In this document: piece after piece, positions 33,491-46,097 of the stretch
Layout of the letters: the number at the start of each line of letters is the position of its first letter
How positions within the stretch are numbered: position 1 is the first letter of the stretch
Source: Hormiphora californensis
Lineage: Eukaryota; Ctenophora; Tentaculata; Cydippida; Pleurobrachiidae
Direction: 5' to 3'
Assembly: GCA_020137815.1 (NCBI GenBank)
Contig: CM035350.1
Coordinates: 663,011 to 727,010, forward strand
DNA length: 64,000 nt
The notes under the pieces: model-generated
What the model was told of the DNA's origin: nothing
Seen by the model: only the letters and a program-made list of their open reading frames with translations
Database searches by the model: none
Position numbers and translations under genes: made by a program

Positions 33491-34862
33491 TAGTAGTAGT
33501 AGTAGCTGATGCGGTAATCGATCGGCCAAGGAACTCAGGTGTAACGAGAGAGAGTGATCCCCCCTCTCTTGTCATTGCAACCACGTTTAGTTTTCATTTT
33601 ATCCCAACTGATTAGTTTATCCCTCTCCCCCATAACATGGGGCCACATAACCGGCATAGAACGTGTTGTTAACAGCTGTTGTTACATGTAGAATCTTCAA
33701 CTTCAGTGCACTAGTCTGTAGTAATACACCTTGCAGCTGCCACTAATCATGAGCACACTTCATCTATATGTTATCTATATTTCTGAAATTGTTTACATCA
33801 TCATGTTCATATAGAACTACTATTTAGAATCAGTTCAAGATACTCATAGTTGCAGTGCATGTAGAGCTCTATAGCTCACTTTGTCAGATACACAATCTGC
33901 AAGGGGTAGAAAAATCAACTATTGATTGGCATTACAATCTCTATGGTACCTTTATGTTGCATTGACCATGGTAGAGGTTGATAGGAGTTCTAAGTTGGTC
34001 CCTTAATTCATTTCTTTTTCTTGGGAAATATATTAATGAGAGTTTTGCGGTACATACCGCAAACTTCTCGAGTAATATATGTAGGCAGTCTACTGCTTCT
34101 GAGATGCATTGTGTATAGTTAGTCCACTGCTTAGCCATTTAATATGTTCCACCGAGGGACAGTAAGTTCAGATCGCGGCACCGCCTGCAGACACTGCATC
34201 TATGCCAGATTTTATTTTTATATTCTGGAAGAATAACGTGGTAGCTTCAACAATTAATACTGCTGCACTGCAGGTGATATGTATGCATATTAATTATTAT
34301 GTTGAATAGGCAGCTGCGAGCTGAGAGAAGTGGCACTTTTTTGAAGGTTACTTATAATGAGAATCCAGCATGCGATTTGTCTCCCTCTCGCCTTCTTTCT
34401 GTCTCAGCTTTCTCCCTCTTCCTCTCCCTCCCTAGCTTTCTCAGTCTCCCTCTTTCTCTGTCTCCCTCTTTCTCTGTCTCCCTCTTCCTCTGTCTCCCTC
34501 TTCCTCTGTCTCCCTCTTCTCTGTCTCCCTCTTTCTCTGTCTCCCTCTCACCCTCTCACCCTGTCTCCCTTTCCCACGTTTTCCATCTCCCAGTCCCTAT
34601 GTCACTGTGTTACCCCAGCTTGTGTGCAAAAATGTTCGTATGTATAGTATTATAGGCCTCTTTTCCTATTCATTTTAGTCACTTTAGATTGTTCGAAGCT
34701 GATCAGATCAGAGATCCTATGCTGCAACACCGCCTATTATTTCAATACTTTATGCCATTTCAAAAGTTAACCGCCTGCACTGTCATCAGTCTATCTAGTC
34801 TGTCAGATATATTACCAATTAATCAGTATATCTCCCCCCACTAATTGTAGGGCCGCCCCGCA
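32285..34862. other. Repeat-bearing region between two small genes
   Basis: Contains the MITE 32638-33209, a (GT)n run at 33437-33488 and a CT-rich CTCTGTCTCCCTCTTT array at about 34380-34560. I found no exon that clearly continues the gene at 31461. Confidence 0.5.
32638..33209. mobile_element. 572 bp MITE with poly-G termini and 7-bp target duplication
   Basis: The element begins with C, a poly-G run and ATCAACACTTAACTGCATGA, and ends with the reverse complement. It is flanked on both sides by TTCAATA (32631-32637 and 33210-33216). The terminal repeat is about 55 bases; the interior has further CAGTTAAGT motifs. No transposase is visible. Confidence 0.85.
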
Positions 34863-35129
34863 ATGACACATGTTTCAGAGAGTTCCAACTTCGACCCGTA
34901 CAGCCCTAAAGCACCCGCTGAGATCTCTATCGCCATGGCATCAAATGACGTCATATTGTCAAGACAACAGAGGCAACTGACCATGAAGCAGAGTTCAGAG
35001 GAGATAAAGAAAGTCCTGAAATACTTCTGTTGTACCCTCATCGGACTTATTCTTGTTCTTATCCTGATACCGGTCGTGGCAACGGAGATACTAGAAAGAC
35101 AAAAACAAGACCAGGAGCCTCCGCCATAG
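34863..35129 (+). CDS. Small single-pass membrane protein (88 aa), unrecognised
   Basis: One open frame from ATG to TAG. A polar N-terminal half with several Ser and Lys residues is followed by a clear helix, YFCCTLIGLILVLILIPVVA (about residues 54-73), and a short charged tail ending EPPP. There is no signal peptide, so this is either a C-terminal-anchored type protein or the last exon of a larger one: an acceptor-like TTGTAG lies at 34847-34852 and the frame is open through it. Family not recognised. The upstream gene at 31461 does not join in this frame. Confidence 0.5.
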   Translation: MTHVSESSNFDPYSPKAPAEISIAMASNDVILSRQQRQLTMKQSSEEIKKVLKYFCCTLIGLILVLILIPVVATEILERQKQDQEPPP

Positions 35130-35480
35130 CTGTGACAGATAGAGAGAAGACGTTAATGTTTGGTCATTTTTCATTAGAATTTAGAGTGCTGGTCTCTCTC
35201 TCTCTCCCCAATTCGTACCCTAGCATTTAGCAATCCTAGAAAATTCAGCTCATGCAGTGACTGCGAAAACTTTTACATGAAAAAATCTTTGTTCAGGCTT
35301 TTAAAACGACATGGCTGTGAATTGTGTTGCTAAATATGATTTTGTACAAGGAACAATTGCAATTGAATTTTATGTTCAGTACATGATAAAATTACATTTT
35401 CTTAAACCCGAACTCCAAAGAATTTACGCTATCCCAATCCTCTAATCTCGCCCATACTCTCCATATATTATAGCTGATGA

Positions 35481-38400
35481 ATGGGCGGGCCCGCGGGTAG
35501 CAATGACGCTGCCCCATCGTCATCAACAACATCAGGAAGGCGGATCCGAGTGAGAGTCAACACACGGAACGAAATACAGAGTGGTGGTGAGAACTCTCGG
35601 AGTGGGACACCTGACAACCAGGGTATTGTTACCAGGGTTACCGATACAACATTTACTGTATACGAGGGTGGAGGAAGGAGTTCTGCTACCCCTAGCGAGG
35701 AGGTGTTTCACGACAGTGAGCACCCCCGAATTGTACTTAACAACATGAACAAGTGAGCACCCCCGAATTGTACTTAACAACATGAACAAGTGAGCACCCC
35801 CGAATTGTACTTAACAACATGAACAAGTGAGCACCCCCCAATTGTACTTAACAACATGAACAAGTGAGCACCCCCGAATTGTACTTAACAACATGAACAA
35901 GTGAGCACCCCCCAATTGTACTTAACAACATGAACAAGTGAGCACCCCCAATTGTACTTAACAACATGAACAAGTGAGCACCCCCGAATTGTACTTAACA
36001 ACATGAACAAGTGAGCACCCCCCAATTGTACTTAACAACATGAACAAGTGAGCACCCCCCAATTGTACTTAACAACATGAACAAGTTGATTACTAATTAC
36101 GTTCATTATGTATTCATCACAGTCTAGAAACGATTTTATTTTTTTTAGGTTGCTAAGCGATGGGTTTCTGACTGACGTGACAATTATATGTCAAGATGAT
36201 GAGAGGATATATTCCAATTCATTCCTTCTAAGTGCCAACAGTGAATACTTTCGTGCTATTCTCCAGAGAGACAACGGGGCTGGGTAAGTGAAGGACATGA
36301 AATTTACAAAACAGTTTTATCCCATCCCTTATCCAAATTGGAGTCCAATATTCTCTCCAATATTCTCACTACACTATAAGGAATGAATTGCATGCTAAGA
36401 AGTGTAACAACCCCTCCCTCCCTCCCTTTCTCTAGGCAGTTTGCAGAGGGGGATACCCGGATAATAACAGTACCAGATGTCAGTGTTACTATTCTCCAAG
36501 CTATAGTTGATTACTGTGCCACGTCCCGCATCACCATAACCCAAGATAATGTCCAGGACCTGTACTTTAATGCAGACAGGTCAGTTTAGCCACTATTATA
36601 GCCATTAGAGTATTAGACAAGCTGACTAACTCTTGTCTCTTTTGAACTTTTTTATATTCCCTTTTTATGTAAAGTTAATGATGGTCAAATCACCAGCGAA
36701 CCACCAGCAGCTACAACAATATTATTCAGGTTTGGGTTTGAATCGATAGTAAACAGTTGTGCCCACTACCTATCCACCACGATCACCCTTGAAAACCACT
36801 ACGAGCTCTGGTGTATGGGCAATACCATGTAGGTTTGTAGAGAGAGAGAGGGAGAGAGTTGTGTGTCCCTCTTTCACTCAAAATGTGCTAATAGAGAATG
36901 ATCAAAGGTATAGTGCCAGCTTGCACTTTTTGTTTTGTCCATCCTCCCAGCAAAATGGGTAAAAAAACCAAAAACTAATGCCAGGGGAACAGCTCAAGCT
37001 GTATAACACTCTATAGTTGGAAAAACCCCCATTTAGTTAAATGGATGTTGGCTAAATGGGCAATTTAGTTGGAAGGATACATTTCTCCGAAAATGGGGTT
37101 GAAATGCGTTCCCCGAGCAGCCTGGTTAATGGGGGTCTGAATGCTTTTAAAGTTTTAATTCTTTTTTCTTATTCTCAGGAAAACCAAGATAGAGAAGATA
37201 TGTGAGAGTTTTATAAAGGAGCACATCTTAGAGATACTATCGGGTTCGGAGTGGCTGCGTTACCCTGTCGAGCTGATAGAGTTAATCCTCGGTTCGGATG
37301 ATCTGAATGTGCATAACGAGAGTCAGGTGTTTCAGGGGCTGATGGAGTGGCTGAAACATGACCCAACGAGAAGGGAACAATACATAGTGAGACTATTCCC
37401 CTATATCAGGTAAGGGAACAATACATAGTGAGACTATTCCCCTATATCAGGTAAGGGAACAATACATAGTGAGACTATTCCCCTATATCAGGTAAGGGAA
37501 CAATACATAGTGAGACTATTCCCCTATATCAGGTAAGGGAACAATACATAGTGAGACTATTCCCCTATATCAGGTAAGGGAACAATACATAGTGAGACTA
37601 TTCCCCTATATCAGGTAAGGGAAAATTAATAATAAATATATCCACTGGTAATTCCTGATGCCTACTTTCTTTGAAGTGTAAAAGTGTTTAGAGTTGTTGA
37701 GTACCCCTAAGTTTAGAATGGTTTACTCTTGTTATGTTCTAACCCTCCGTGGCCGAGCAAGGCAAGATTACACTACCATCCCCCTACCCAGGTTGGATCA
37801 CGTCTCTCTGAAGTACCTGTATCACAAGATAGCTGATGAGGGGATATTAAGAGAAGTTGAGGAGTGTCAATATCTTATTACCCGCCAGAAGGACAAACGT
37901 GCACTAGGACCCGTTCTGTGTAGGGACGATACCTCCCCGATACCTCGTAAGTCTTATACAAAAACACATAGTTATCTAATTTTCCATTTCATTATACAGT
38001 AAGTAAAAGATGTCAATTTGTCATGCTTTATTAAAATTCATCTCCCTATAATCAGCGAGGGAGGCAAGTTACGGTGGTAAAATCTTTGTAATTGGTGGTC
38101 TAGGACAAGACAGAGCCTCCTCAGACCGATTTGATGTGTTTTCAGTGAGCAGTATGAAATGGGACACATGTCCTAACGTGAGTAGTAAATCTCTAGTAGT
38201 ATAGGTAACCACAAGGTATATCACTATCACTGGGCCAGAATGCAATCTCAATATAACCCCGGTCACTCCTGTATAGTTCCCTGTACCGGTGTGGGGTGCC
38301 GCTGCTACTATAGTTGAGGGATACCTGTTGTGTTCTGGAGGCGAGGGGACTGAGACGAGAAATAATCTTCTCTTTTGCAACCCCCTAACGGTAAATTTAT

Positions 38401-40261
38401 TCTATAGAGCGAATAGTGGGTAGTATCTTAAAGATATAACTACAGCATATTTTACCGTGACTGTTAAACCAGCTCTTTCTGAATAAATACCGAATTGTAA
38501 ATGTACTGAATTGTAAATCTTTTCGGTTTTAACCTGCATACTAGTTAAGTAGGCCAGAGGAATAACTGTGCCGGGGGTAAACTGTGAACTTATAAATAAC
38601 TTTTGTGAGAACTCATTAGATGACTGACATTAGTGTTGAACCATGACAGAGACACACTCCTGACAGATTGACAGACACGACGATGTAGAGGGTGGGGGTC
38701 TCTGGACAGAACTGAGTCCAATGAAGTTTGCTCGGTTTGGGCACGGTATGGCTGAGTGTCCTGGGGTCTGCTTTTATTATAGGTACTACTACAATACACT
38801 GACTCTGACAGGACTACACCCATGAGTTGATAGAAAGATCAGCAGCGTGGCTACTCAAAATCTTACTCAATACTGGCTACTCAAAATCTTAACCAAAAGA
38901 TTTCTCTCTTCTTCGCTCTCCCTCTTTTTCCTTCCCTCCCCCTCTCTCTCTTCTTCCCTATCCCTCTCTTTATCCCTGATCAGGCGGTTACCATGATACA
39001 GCTCTAGTCCTCCTGTGAAGTGTATGACCTCCACTGTTGACAGGGTAACCATGGTACCACCTGGGTAACTGCATGGTAACCACGACAACCCAACCAGTTG
39101 AGTACCAGCTGGGTAACCATGACACCACCTGGGTAACTGCATGGTAACCATGACAACCCCACCAGTTGAGTACCAGCTGGGTAACCATGGTACCACCTGG
39201 GTAACTGCATGGTAACCATGACAACCCCACCAGTTGAGTACCAGCTGGGTAACCATGGTACCACCTGGGTAACTGCATGGTAACCATGACAACCCCACCA
39301 GTTGAGTACCAGCTCGGTAACCATGGTACCACCTGGGTAACTGCATGGTAACCATGACAACCCCACCAGTTGAGTACCAGCTCGGTAACCATGGTACCAC
39401 CTGGGTAACTGCATGGTAACCATGACAACCCCACCAGTTGAGTACCAGCTCGGTAACCATGGCACCACCTGGGTAACTGCATGGTAACCATGACAACCCC
39501 ACCAGTCGAGTACCAGCTGGGTAACTCAAACTGACAAGCTCCAGTATGTCAATACGAAAATCTCTCTCTTTCTCTCAGGTGGATACAATGCGAAGGATTA
39601 TAAGGTAGTGGAGAGGTTTGACCCGAGAGAGGGATTCTGGGAACGTGTTCCGAACATGGAACAATCCCGGTCATACGGCGCTGCCGCTACTGCTGGCAGC
39701 AAAATATACTGTTTCGGTGGACGACAGAGAGAGAAGAAGGTATGCCTCTTTTCTACTGTTTATCTCAAACTAGAAAGGATTGTTTCTATTGTGATCTTCT
39801 AATCCTAGGTTGCCTTTGTGGAATGCTACGATCCCCGGGCCAGCAAATGGGAGAGCCTGCCTGAACTACAAACGGAGAAAAGTGACATACGAGCCTGTAC
39901 AATCGCCAACAATGTAAGACACGCGTTTTATTCCTGAAACTTTCCACTTTTATCCAGCGAATCCACAGTGGTAATTTGGTGTTCACTAAGAATTTTACGA
40001 ACATTTTTTTTGAACCTATCTGGTAGCTTTTTGAGCCATGCTTGTGTTTTTAGTCCATCATTGGGCAGCAGCCCTATTCTTTCCTAGCACATCTCATCTC
40101 ACAATATCATCCCATGGCAGGTTTACATTCTAGGGGGACTTGATAAGAATGATGGACCTCTAAGTGATGTTGACTGCTACCATCCTACCTCTCAAGACTG
40201 GATGAGGTTACCTAAAATGCAGACTAAACGAAGACTCATGGCTGTAGCTAGTGTAGGGTAG
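35481..40261 (+). CDS. BTB-BACK-Kelch (KLHL-type) protein
   Basis: Substrate adaptors of this class link CUL3 ubiquitin ligases to targets. Exons: 35481-35752, 36149-36283, 36436-36579, 36730-36828, 37179-37409, 37792-37946, 38056-38177, 38277-38390, 38667-38782, 39579-39739, 39809-39913, 40121-40261 (TAG). The N-terminus is Ser/Gly-rich (about 85 residues). The BTB domain starts near LLSDGFLTDVTIIC. The BACK domain includes SCAHYLSTTITLENHYELW and RYPVELIELILGSDDL. At least five Kelch blades follow (KIFVIGG, KIYCFGG, VYILGG). Two splice donors, at 35753 and 37410, sit inside tandem arrays that copy the exon end plus donor. Phase does not match between 38782 and 39579. Family confident; member unknown. 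Confidence 0.9.
35718..36087. repeat. Ten-copy 37 bp minisatellite spanning a splice donor
   Basis: The unit GAGCACCCCCGAATTGTACT plus TAACAACATGAACAAGT contains the last codons of the first Kelch-gene exon and its GTGAGC donor. Copy 1 is coding and the rest lie in the intron. Copies differ at one C/G position and one lacks a base. Each copy restates a potential 5' splice site. Confidence 0.95.
37371..37622. repeat. Six-copy 41 bp tandem array spanning a splice donor
   Basis: The unit GGGAACAATACATAGTGAGA plus CTATTCCCCTATATCAGGTAA covers the last codons of the BACK exon and its GTAAGG donor at 37410. The copies are identical or nearly so, which indicates a recent expansion. Confidence 0.95.
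39035..39525. repeat. ~66 bp minisatellite in Kelch-gene intron
   Basis: About seven copies of a unit with GGTAACCATGGTACCACCTG and GGTAACTGCATGGTAACCAT. It lies just before the 39579 exon. Three reading frames stay open on the minus strand because of the repeat. Confidence 0.93.
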
Positions 40262-40395
40262 TTTTATACAGACTTTCTCTCTCACACACACACACACACA
40301 CATTCAGTCTCTTCCTCCGCCCCTGCACCACTCACACTATCGTCCTCTCACACACATGCTCACACACGCTACACACATGTGTTCATATATTATCA

Positions 40396-42563
40396 TTAGT
40401 TCTCAACAGTATTATTATGATCCTCCTGCGACCTGGTTGATCTGATACTCAGAATACTGGATAACTTGCTAACAAGTGGCTTCCTCTTCGCACCTATAAC
40501 CACGGGTACTATCTCACTGTCAGAACTCGCATCACTAGCTACCACTGAGTCTACATCACTAGCGGAGGTGGGTCGGTGGGTAGAGGTGGAAGCAATAGAG
40601 GATGCGGTAGGAGGGGCGGTGCTGGGTTCTATTTTGGTAGAGCTGGGATCCCGATCTGGAGCTAACTGACCATCTCGCAGCAGGCTGTGATCCTAGTATA
40701 GAAACGAGGGTTTAAAATACAACATAAAGAAATAAACCCGGAATACACATTTCAAACACGCTCTATTCCACTCGTGCTGCTGTCTAATGCCATACTACAC
40801 TGATCGTCTACACTGCTCGCATTCTCCACAACATAACAGTCCCCCTCACCCCGCCTCTGTATCTGCTCCCTGGCCTGCTCTGCCCGGGCTGCTAGTTTGT
40901 CCCTTAGGCCCTTTCTAATGTAACCTTTAGGCTTGGTAACCCGGGTCGCTTCTTGTACTATCTCGTACAGAGTGGGCCTCCTCCCCAGGTCAGCACAACT
41001 GAATGCCTTGTTCAGAAGGGGGTCCATCACCATCGCAGCATCCACCAGGGCAGGACTGCTGGAGCTGTGTCTGAGGGGCCGGGTAGTGTGGTATTTCCTA
41101 AAGTAGTCCCTGTTCTTCAGCTCCTGAGGGGTCTCCTGGAGGAATGTTCCTGTTCGGAAATTAACCGTTTTCTGCTCCTCCCTAACTTGCCTCCTCCGTT
41201 CTGTAATTCACCACTGGTCAGAGAGGCTGCATCATATGTATAGCACAAGTATAACATGACACACGGCCCTGGTAGTATACTAGTTGCCTCACACAGAACA
41301 TCAGAACAGCACAGAGACCACTAGGCTGGCAGGGATCACATGTCCTTATCAGGGGGTCTGATAGAATGTTGCACCATCCATTGTATCCGCTACACGATAA
41401 ACAAAGCACAAACAAGTTGTTTTACATAGCTGAGAGAATGAAAAAAGAATACACACACACTATAACAAAACACATATATCAGTCTGTTATGGGAGCTGCA
41501 CTCTGCTGCTCTGGTATCATGGAGGTGGCTATGCTACACTGGTTCTGTGCTACAAAACAACCCTCTACAGGAGGGGTGCTACATTGCTCACCCTCTACAC
41601 CCTGCCTCATCTTCCCAACAAATGTCCGAGCTATCCCTTCCTCCTTAGTTTGGTACGAGTTGATTATGAATTCCTGGGCCCTCCTCTCTGCCCTGTTCAT
41701 TAGTACACGCTGGCTTACTGTCGTGCTGCTGCTCCTTCTCGGTCCTGGAGTGAGGAACGTGGCGGTTAGGAGAGTTGGGGGAACGTGGGGAGTGGGGGTT
41801 AGGAGAGTGGGGGGATGTGATCGAGAGGGCCAGGGGGAGTGTCAATTATCAGGGCTTTAGTCGAGTGCTGGACATTGAGAGAACACTTTGGGGCTTAACA
41901 AGTTGGAAATAGGAGGTAGGGGGATCAGCAGTTGTCAGCGGTGTTTAATCAGAGAGGAATTCAGCTGAATCAAAGAAAGATTTCCATGCAGGCGATATGT
42001 ACAAGCTATACTATACACACTGTGTACTATAATGTATGCCATGATTAACAATGGTTTTATGGTGAAAAGTGATATATATTCAAGTGCTTATACGTTGGTT
42101 TTGTAGTGTTCATGTCTGTCACATCTTCTTGTATCCCAATTAATGATATCTCTCCCAGAGAGAAAGTCTCCGTGGTGTAATTGTGCTGCTGGTAGGGCCC
42201 TGTAGAGGAATTAGGGTGCGGAGAATTACACAGCTGCCTCACTTATATTGTACACTATATCAGAATCAGAAGACCAAATCACAATTCATTTTCGAGAGAT
42301 CAGATATTGAAATTTCACTTGGAGAATCAGCTCTTTTTACCGTCATTCGCCAGGTCGTAATATTCTTGTGGTGGTTCTCTGCTCTCGCACTTTAGGAGGG
42401 TTTTTATTGTGCCAGTCCTGGCCCCTCTAATTCCCCGTTCAGCCCCGGCCAGAGGGTCCTTGTCTCCATATTCGGAGGAGGAGGGGGACTCGTAGTTTCG
42501 ATTAACTGGAGAATTGTACCCGTCAGATCTTAGTCGGCATTTCCCACGGTCATATTCAGTCAT
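40396..42563 (-). CDS. Unrecognised protein gene, up to four exons
   Basis: Best-supported part: exon 42563-42341 (ATG, MTEYDRGKCRLR) joined in phase 1 to 41744-41479 (stop), giving about 162 residues with the helical segment VLMNRAERRAQEFIINSYQT. A second block, 41200-40758, encodes a further charged helical stretch (GLRDKLAARAEQAREQIQRR). It can be spliced to a last exon at 40692-40396, rich in Ser/Thr/Asp. The two blocks can be joined in phase through a weak GTGTAG donor in the 41744 exon, making one longer protein and turning 41479 into an alternative stop. The blocks could equally be two genes. No domain is recognised. It is convergent with the Kelch gene, whose stop is at 40261. Confidence 0.45.
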
Positions 42564-43678
42564 TCAAATTGCCTGGCCTTCTCCCTTTCGCACACATTCA
42601 CAAACATACAGTCACACAAACACCTGGTTACACTTAGCCGCGTGCTGCACTTAGTTGCCAAGGGAGAGAGAAAATATGAAGTGGATTGTGATTTTACTAT
42701 AGTATATCTCATTGGATTGGGACCGCTTTAGAAAATGCGTGTTTAATTTTGCTTGTTTCTTGAATGAAAAACACGCAACATGAAAATGCGTGCATGACAC
42801 GGAGGAAGATCACAGCGGATCCTGCTGTGTAGAACCATGTGGTAGAATGATGCGCGTCTTTATAACACTGCTGACATCTAATGCTACACAGATGGGTGAA
42901 CTGCGCGCGCTCCAACACTACGCGCACAACTGACTGACTGCAGTGGGAATTGGGCGCCAAGAGGGCCGTTTGAGGAAACCCCAGGTAGTACTGCAGATGA
43001 GACTAGCTGCTGTACTACTAAAGCTCCTGATGACATGTTGATTGGTGTCAATTCCTCGCTATAACAACTCCAACCCAAATTTGTCAGTCAATAAAGGACA
43101 GGCTATTGAAGGGCAATTTGTCTTCCCTATTCACTCTCACTACTATAGTCAGACCCTAAATGACTTGCTTTAAATCAAAGGGTTCTAGAAAAGTAACACT
43201 ATGATAATACGGTGTGTGAGGAACAATTAAAATGGTATCTGTCACCGTCAGAGTGCTAGGTGTGTTTTTCTCCATATTTCGTTAATTCGCCGTGTAATTT
43301 AGTGGATTGGGCACACACACACACACTGCAGTACCTACTGGGCTTTGCTGAAGGATACATTGCATGGAAACATGGAGAGAAATAGAAAACATGAACATAA
43401 GATGGATATGGTTAATGGAGGATCACATGCACAACTCACACTCGTGCCCTTCACACTCTCTCACATCGCAGTTCTGGCTTCCAGACGGAGGGAGGCTACC
43501 CTTGCTACCCCTGTCGCAGGGGCAATCCTAGCCCGGGCCGGTGTTATTGGACGACCAGACCCGAAACTCTCCACACGACTCAGCTCACTATAGGCTGTTG
43601 TAACATTGTCTTCACATATCATCGACCCAATACGGGACGGGAACTTTCTTTGGTCTGATGGTGTAGGGATGTAGGGAT

Positions 43679-43734
<56 letters not shown>

Positions 43735-44573
43735 CTAGCGAGATAGAGATAGAGAGAGAGAGAAGAGCGCGAGTAGCGAGCTAGAGCTATATATTCTCTA
43801 TCGCTCTCTCTATCGCGCTCGTTTTGTTGTGTGTGTGGTGTGAGGTGAACTATGTGTGAAGAGATTAGCAGAGGAAGTTCAGCATTGAATTGTTCCAATT
43901 AGCAAGATCAGATGGTTGACAATTTTTCCAGCACCCCCTTACACACGTGTTATGTAGAGATATAACGTTTTCACTTTCCTTGCTCCGAGACTGGTATAGC
44001 ACCCCTAGCTATAATAGTAATACACGGGGGGTAATACAACACAAATACACAAGGAATAAATGCACATCAAGGGGTGTTACCCGGGCCGGGTGGTAGACTT
44101 ATTGTCGAACGGGCGATAACACAAAACAAACTGAGTTCGAGTTACCGACCATTCGACATTTTGTCCGAAATACTCCACTCACACATTTTCATTGAACCAC
44201 TTCACTTCACACTATTGTACAGGCATCATGGGATTGTGGACACAAAGAGAGAACAATGAGACTCATGTTGTTTACAATGGAATCTTGATGTGAACTTGAT
44301 GTGTGTGTGTGTCTGTGTGTGTGTGTGTGTGTGGTGTGTGTTTTTGTGTGTGTGTCTGTGTGTGTGTGTAGGGCACAACTTTATTCGATTCCGATCACTA
44401 GCCACTGCCCACTATTAAATCGCTTCCTTCATTTTCAACAGTTGAAATTACTGATAATTCTCTATTTGTAAAGATAAAGAGGGTCGAGATATTACTTAGA
44501 CGTCGAGTTATCAAGATAATACGATTCTAACAATAATACTAACCAAGCCTATAGGGAGGGGGGTGGCGGCCAG

Positions 44574-44888
44574 CCTATAGGGATCCCTAAAAAAGTTCAG
44601 TATTTACACAGCGTTTACACAGTCTTTACACAGTCGTTACACCCAGAGCGCCCGCGCCGCTCTGGGTGTAAAGACTGCGTCTTTCGCACTCGATTTGCAG
44701 CGTTTTCGGAAACTTTTTTCGCCGCAGCGCTCAATTTACTCAATTGTGCAGCACACAATCCAATATTTTCTTAGAAAAAGCCGCAAAACGCAGCACGCAC
44801 CGCTCTGGGTGTAACGACTGTGTAACGACTGTGTAAAGACTGTGTAAACGCTGTGTAAATACTGAACTTTTTTAGGGATCCCTATAGG
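44574..44888. mobile_element. 315 bp fold-back element
   Basis: An inverted repeat with ends CCTATAGGGATCCCTAAAAA and the reverse complement, and arms carrying CAGTATTTACACAGCGTTTA then repeated ACACAGTC motifs. The centre includes CTCTGGGTGTAA in both orientations and a GC-rich spacer. No coding content. Confidence 0.88.
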
Positions 44889-45224
44889 ATGCACCCCTTT
44901 TCCAATAAATTTTAGATATATAAATTCAAAGTACTACTCTACATCTTAATGGACCCTTTGACATCTGACATTCAAAATTGGCAGATATCACGTGACTTGT
45001 GACGCAAAAACCCCTTTGTCGTTTATTAATTGCTACTGTAATAGAGACTAAAAGTCTGCATCTAATATGATAGTTAAAAGGCAAAAGTGATCACAACCTT
45101 GGGTGCACTATGCGACCTTGAGTCGAAATTTATATTGGATATGGATATATTTCTCTTATCTTTCTATCAACCTCTCCCCCCCCCCCCTCTCTCCGTCGTC
45201 TCTCCTCTCCTCTCTCTCTCTCTC

Positions 45225-45324
45225 NNNNNNNNNNNNNNNNNNNNNNNNNNNNNNNNNNNNNNNNNNNNNNNNNNNNNNNNNNNNNNNNNNNNNNNNNNNN
45301 NNNNNNNNNNNNNNNNNNNNNNNN
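45225..45324. other. Assembly gap, exactly 100 N
   Basis: A 100-N run placed after a (CT)n tract. The round size suggests a scaffold gap of unknown true length. Confidence 0.99.
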
Positions 45325-46050
45325 AGGGGGGGGCGGGGGGCACCAACTGGGGGCCTGGTTTTTTTGGTTGGGTTTGGGAAAAAAAACCCAGGGCCCATTA
45401 AAACCGGAGCCAAACCTTTCAACCCCTTCCCCCCCTCCTTTTTTAGGGGCCAGCTCCCTTAGTAAAAAGAGGGATTAACTAAATTCAATTGTTTACTTTT
45501 TTCCTTTTTATGGGAGACCTGGTGAAACTCACAAAGTAGAGTTCCGACAATCACTTCTGGAATATTGTTTCAGGCCCCTTTTTTTATCTCGCTTCCTGAT
45601 TCTATTTCCTCCTCTACTTAGATAAGACTGTTGGGAGGGATGCAGATACTGTACCAGGCTGTAACAATATGAACACACACAGCCATCAGTCACCCTAGTT
45701 GTTCACCATGTGGTCCAGGAAAACCCGATAAACACACACCCTAGTTCACTGGTTGCTAATACAGCGCTTTAGGGGACTATGAACTATATAGGGGACTATA
45801 TTTGAAAAAAAGACTTTTTTTTACATTTTCCTCCCCGGGCAAGGGGGAGGGGGAGAGGGGAGAGAGGAGGGGGAGAGAGAGGGGGGGAAAAAGGGGGAGA
45901 GAGAGGGGGAAGAGGGGAGAGAGAGGGGAGAGAGAGAGAGAGAGAGAGAAGAGAGAGAAAGGAATATTTAAGATCATGTGCAGATGAATATCGTGTTACT
46001 CTAGCTTTAAAGCTCTTTTTGTGTGTGCGATTCTATCTCTCGCTATGTCC

Positions 46051-46097
<47 letters not shown>

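Noticed and set aside
34847..35129. Small membrane protein as the last exon of the gene at 31461
   Set aside because: Intron phases do not match: splicing from 32284 to 34853 reads a different frame and soon stops.
35718..36087. CRISPR-like array
   Set aside because: Copies are contiguous with no unique spacers, and the genome is animal; it is a minisatellite.
38867..39529. 220-residue minus-strand frame rich in GCHGYHAVTQVV
   Set aside because: It is a minisatellite with all three frames open; it lies in a Kelch-gene intron.
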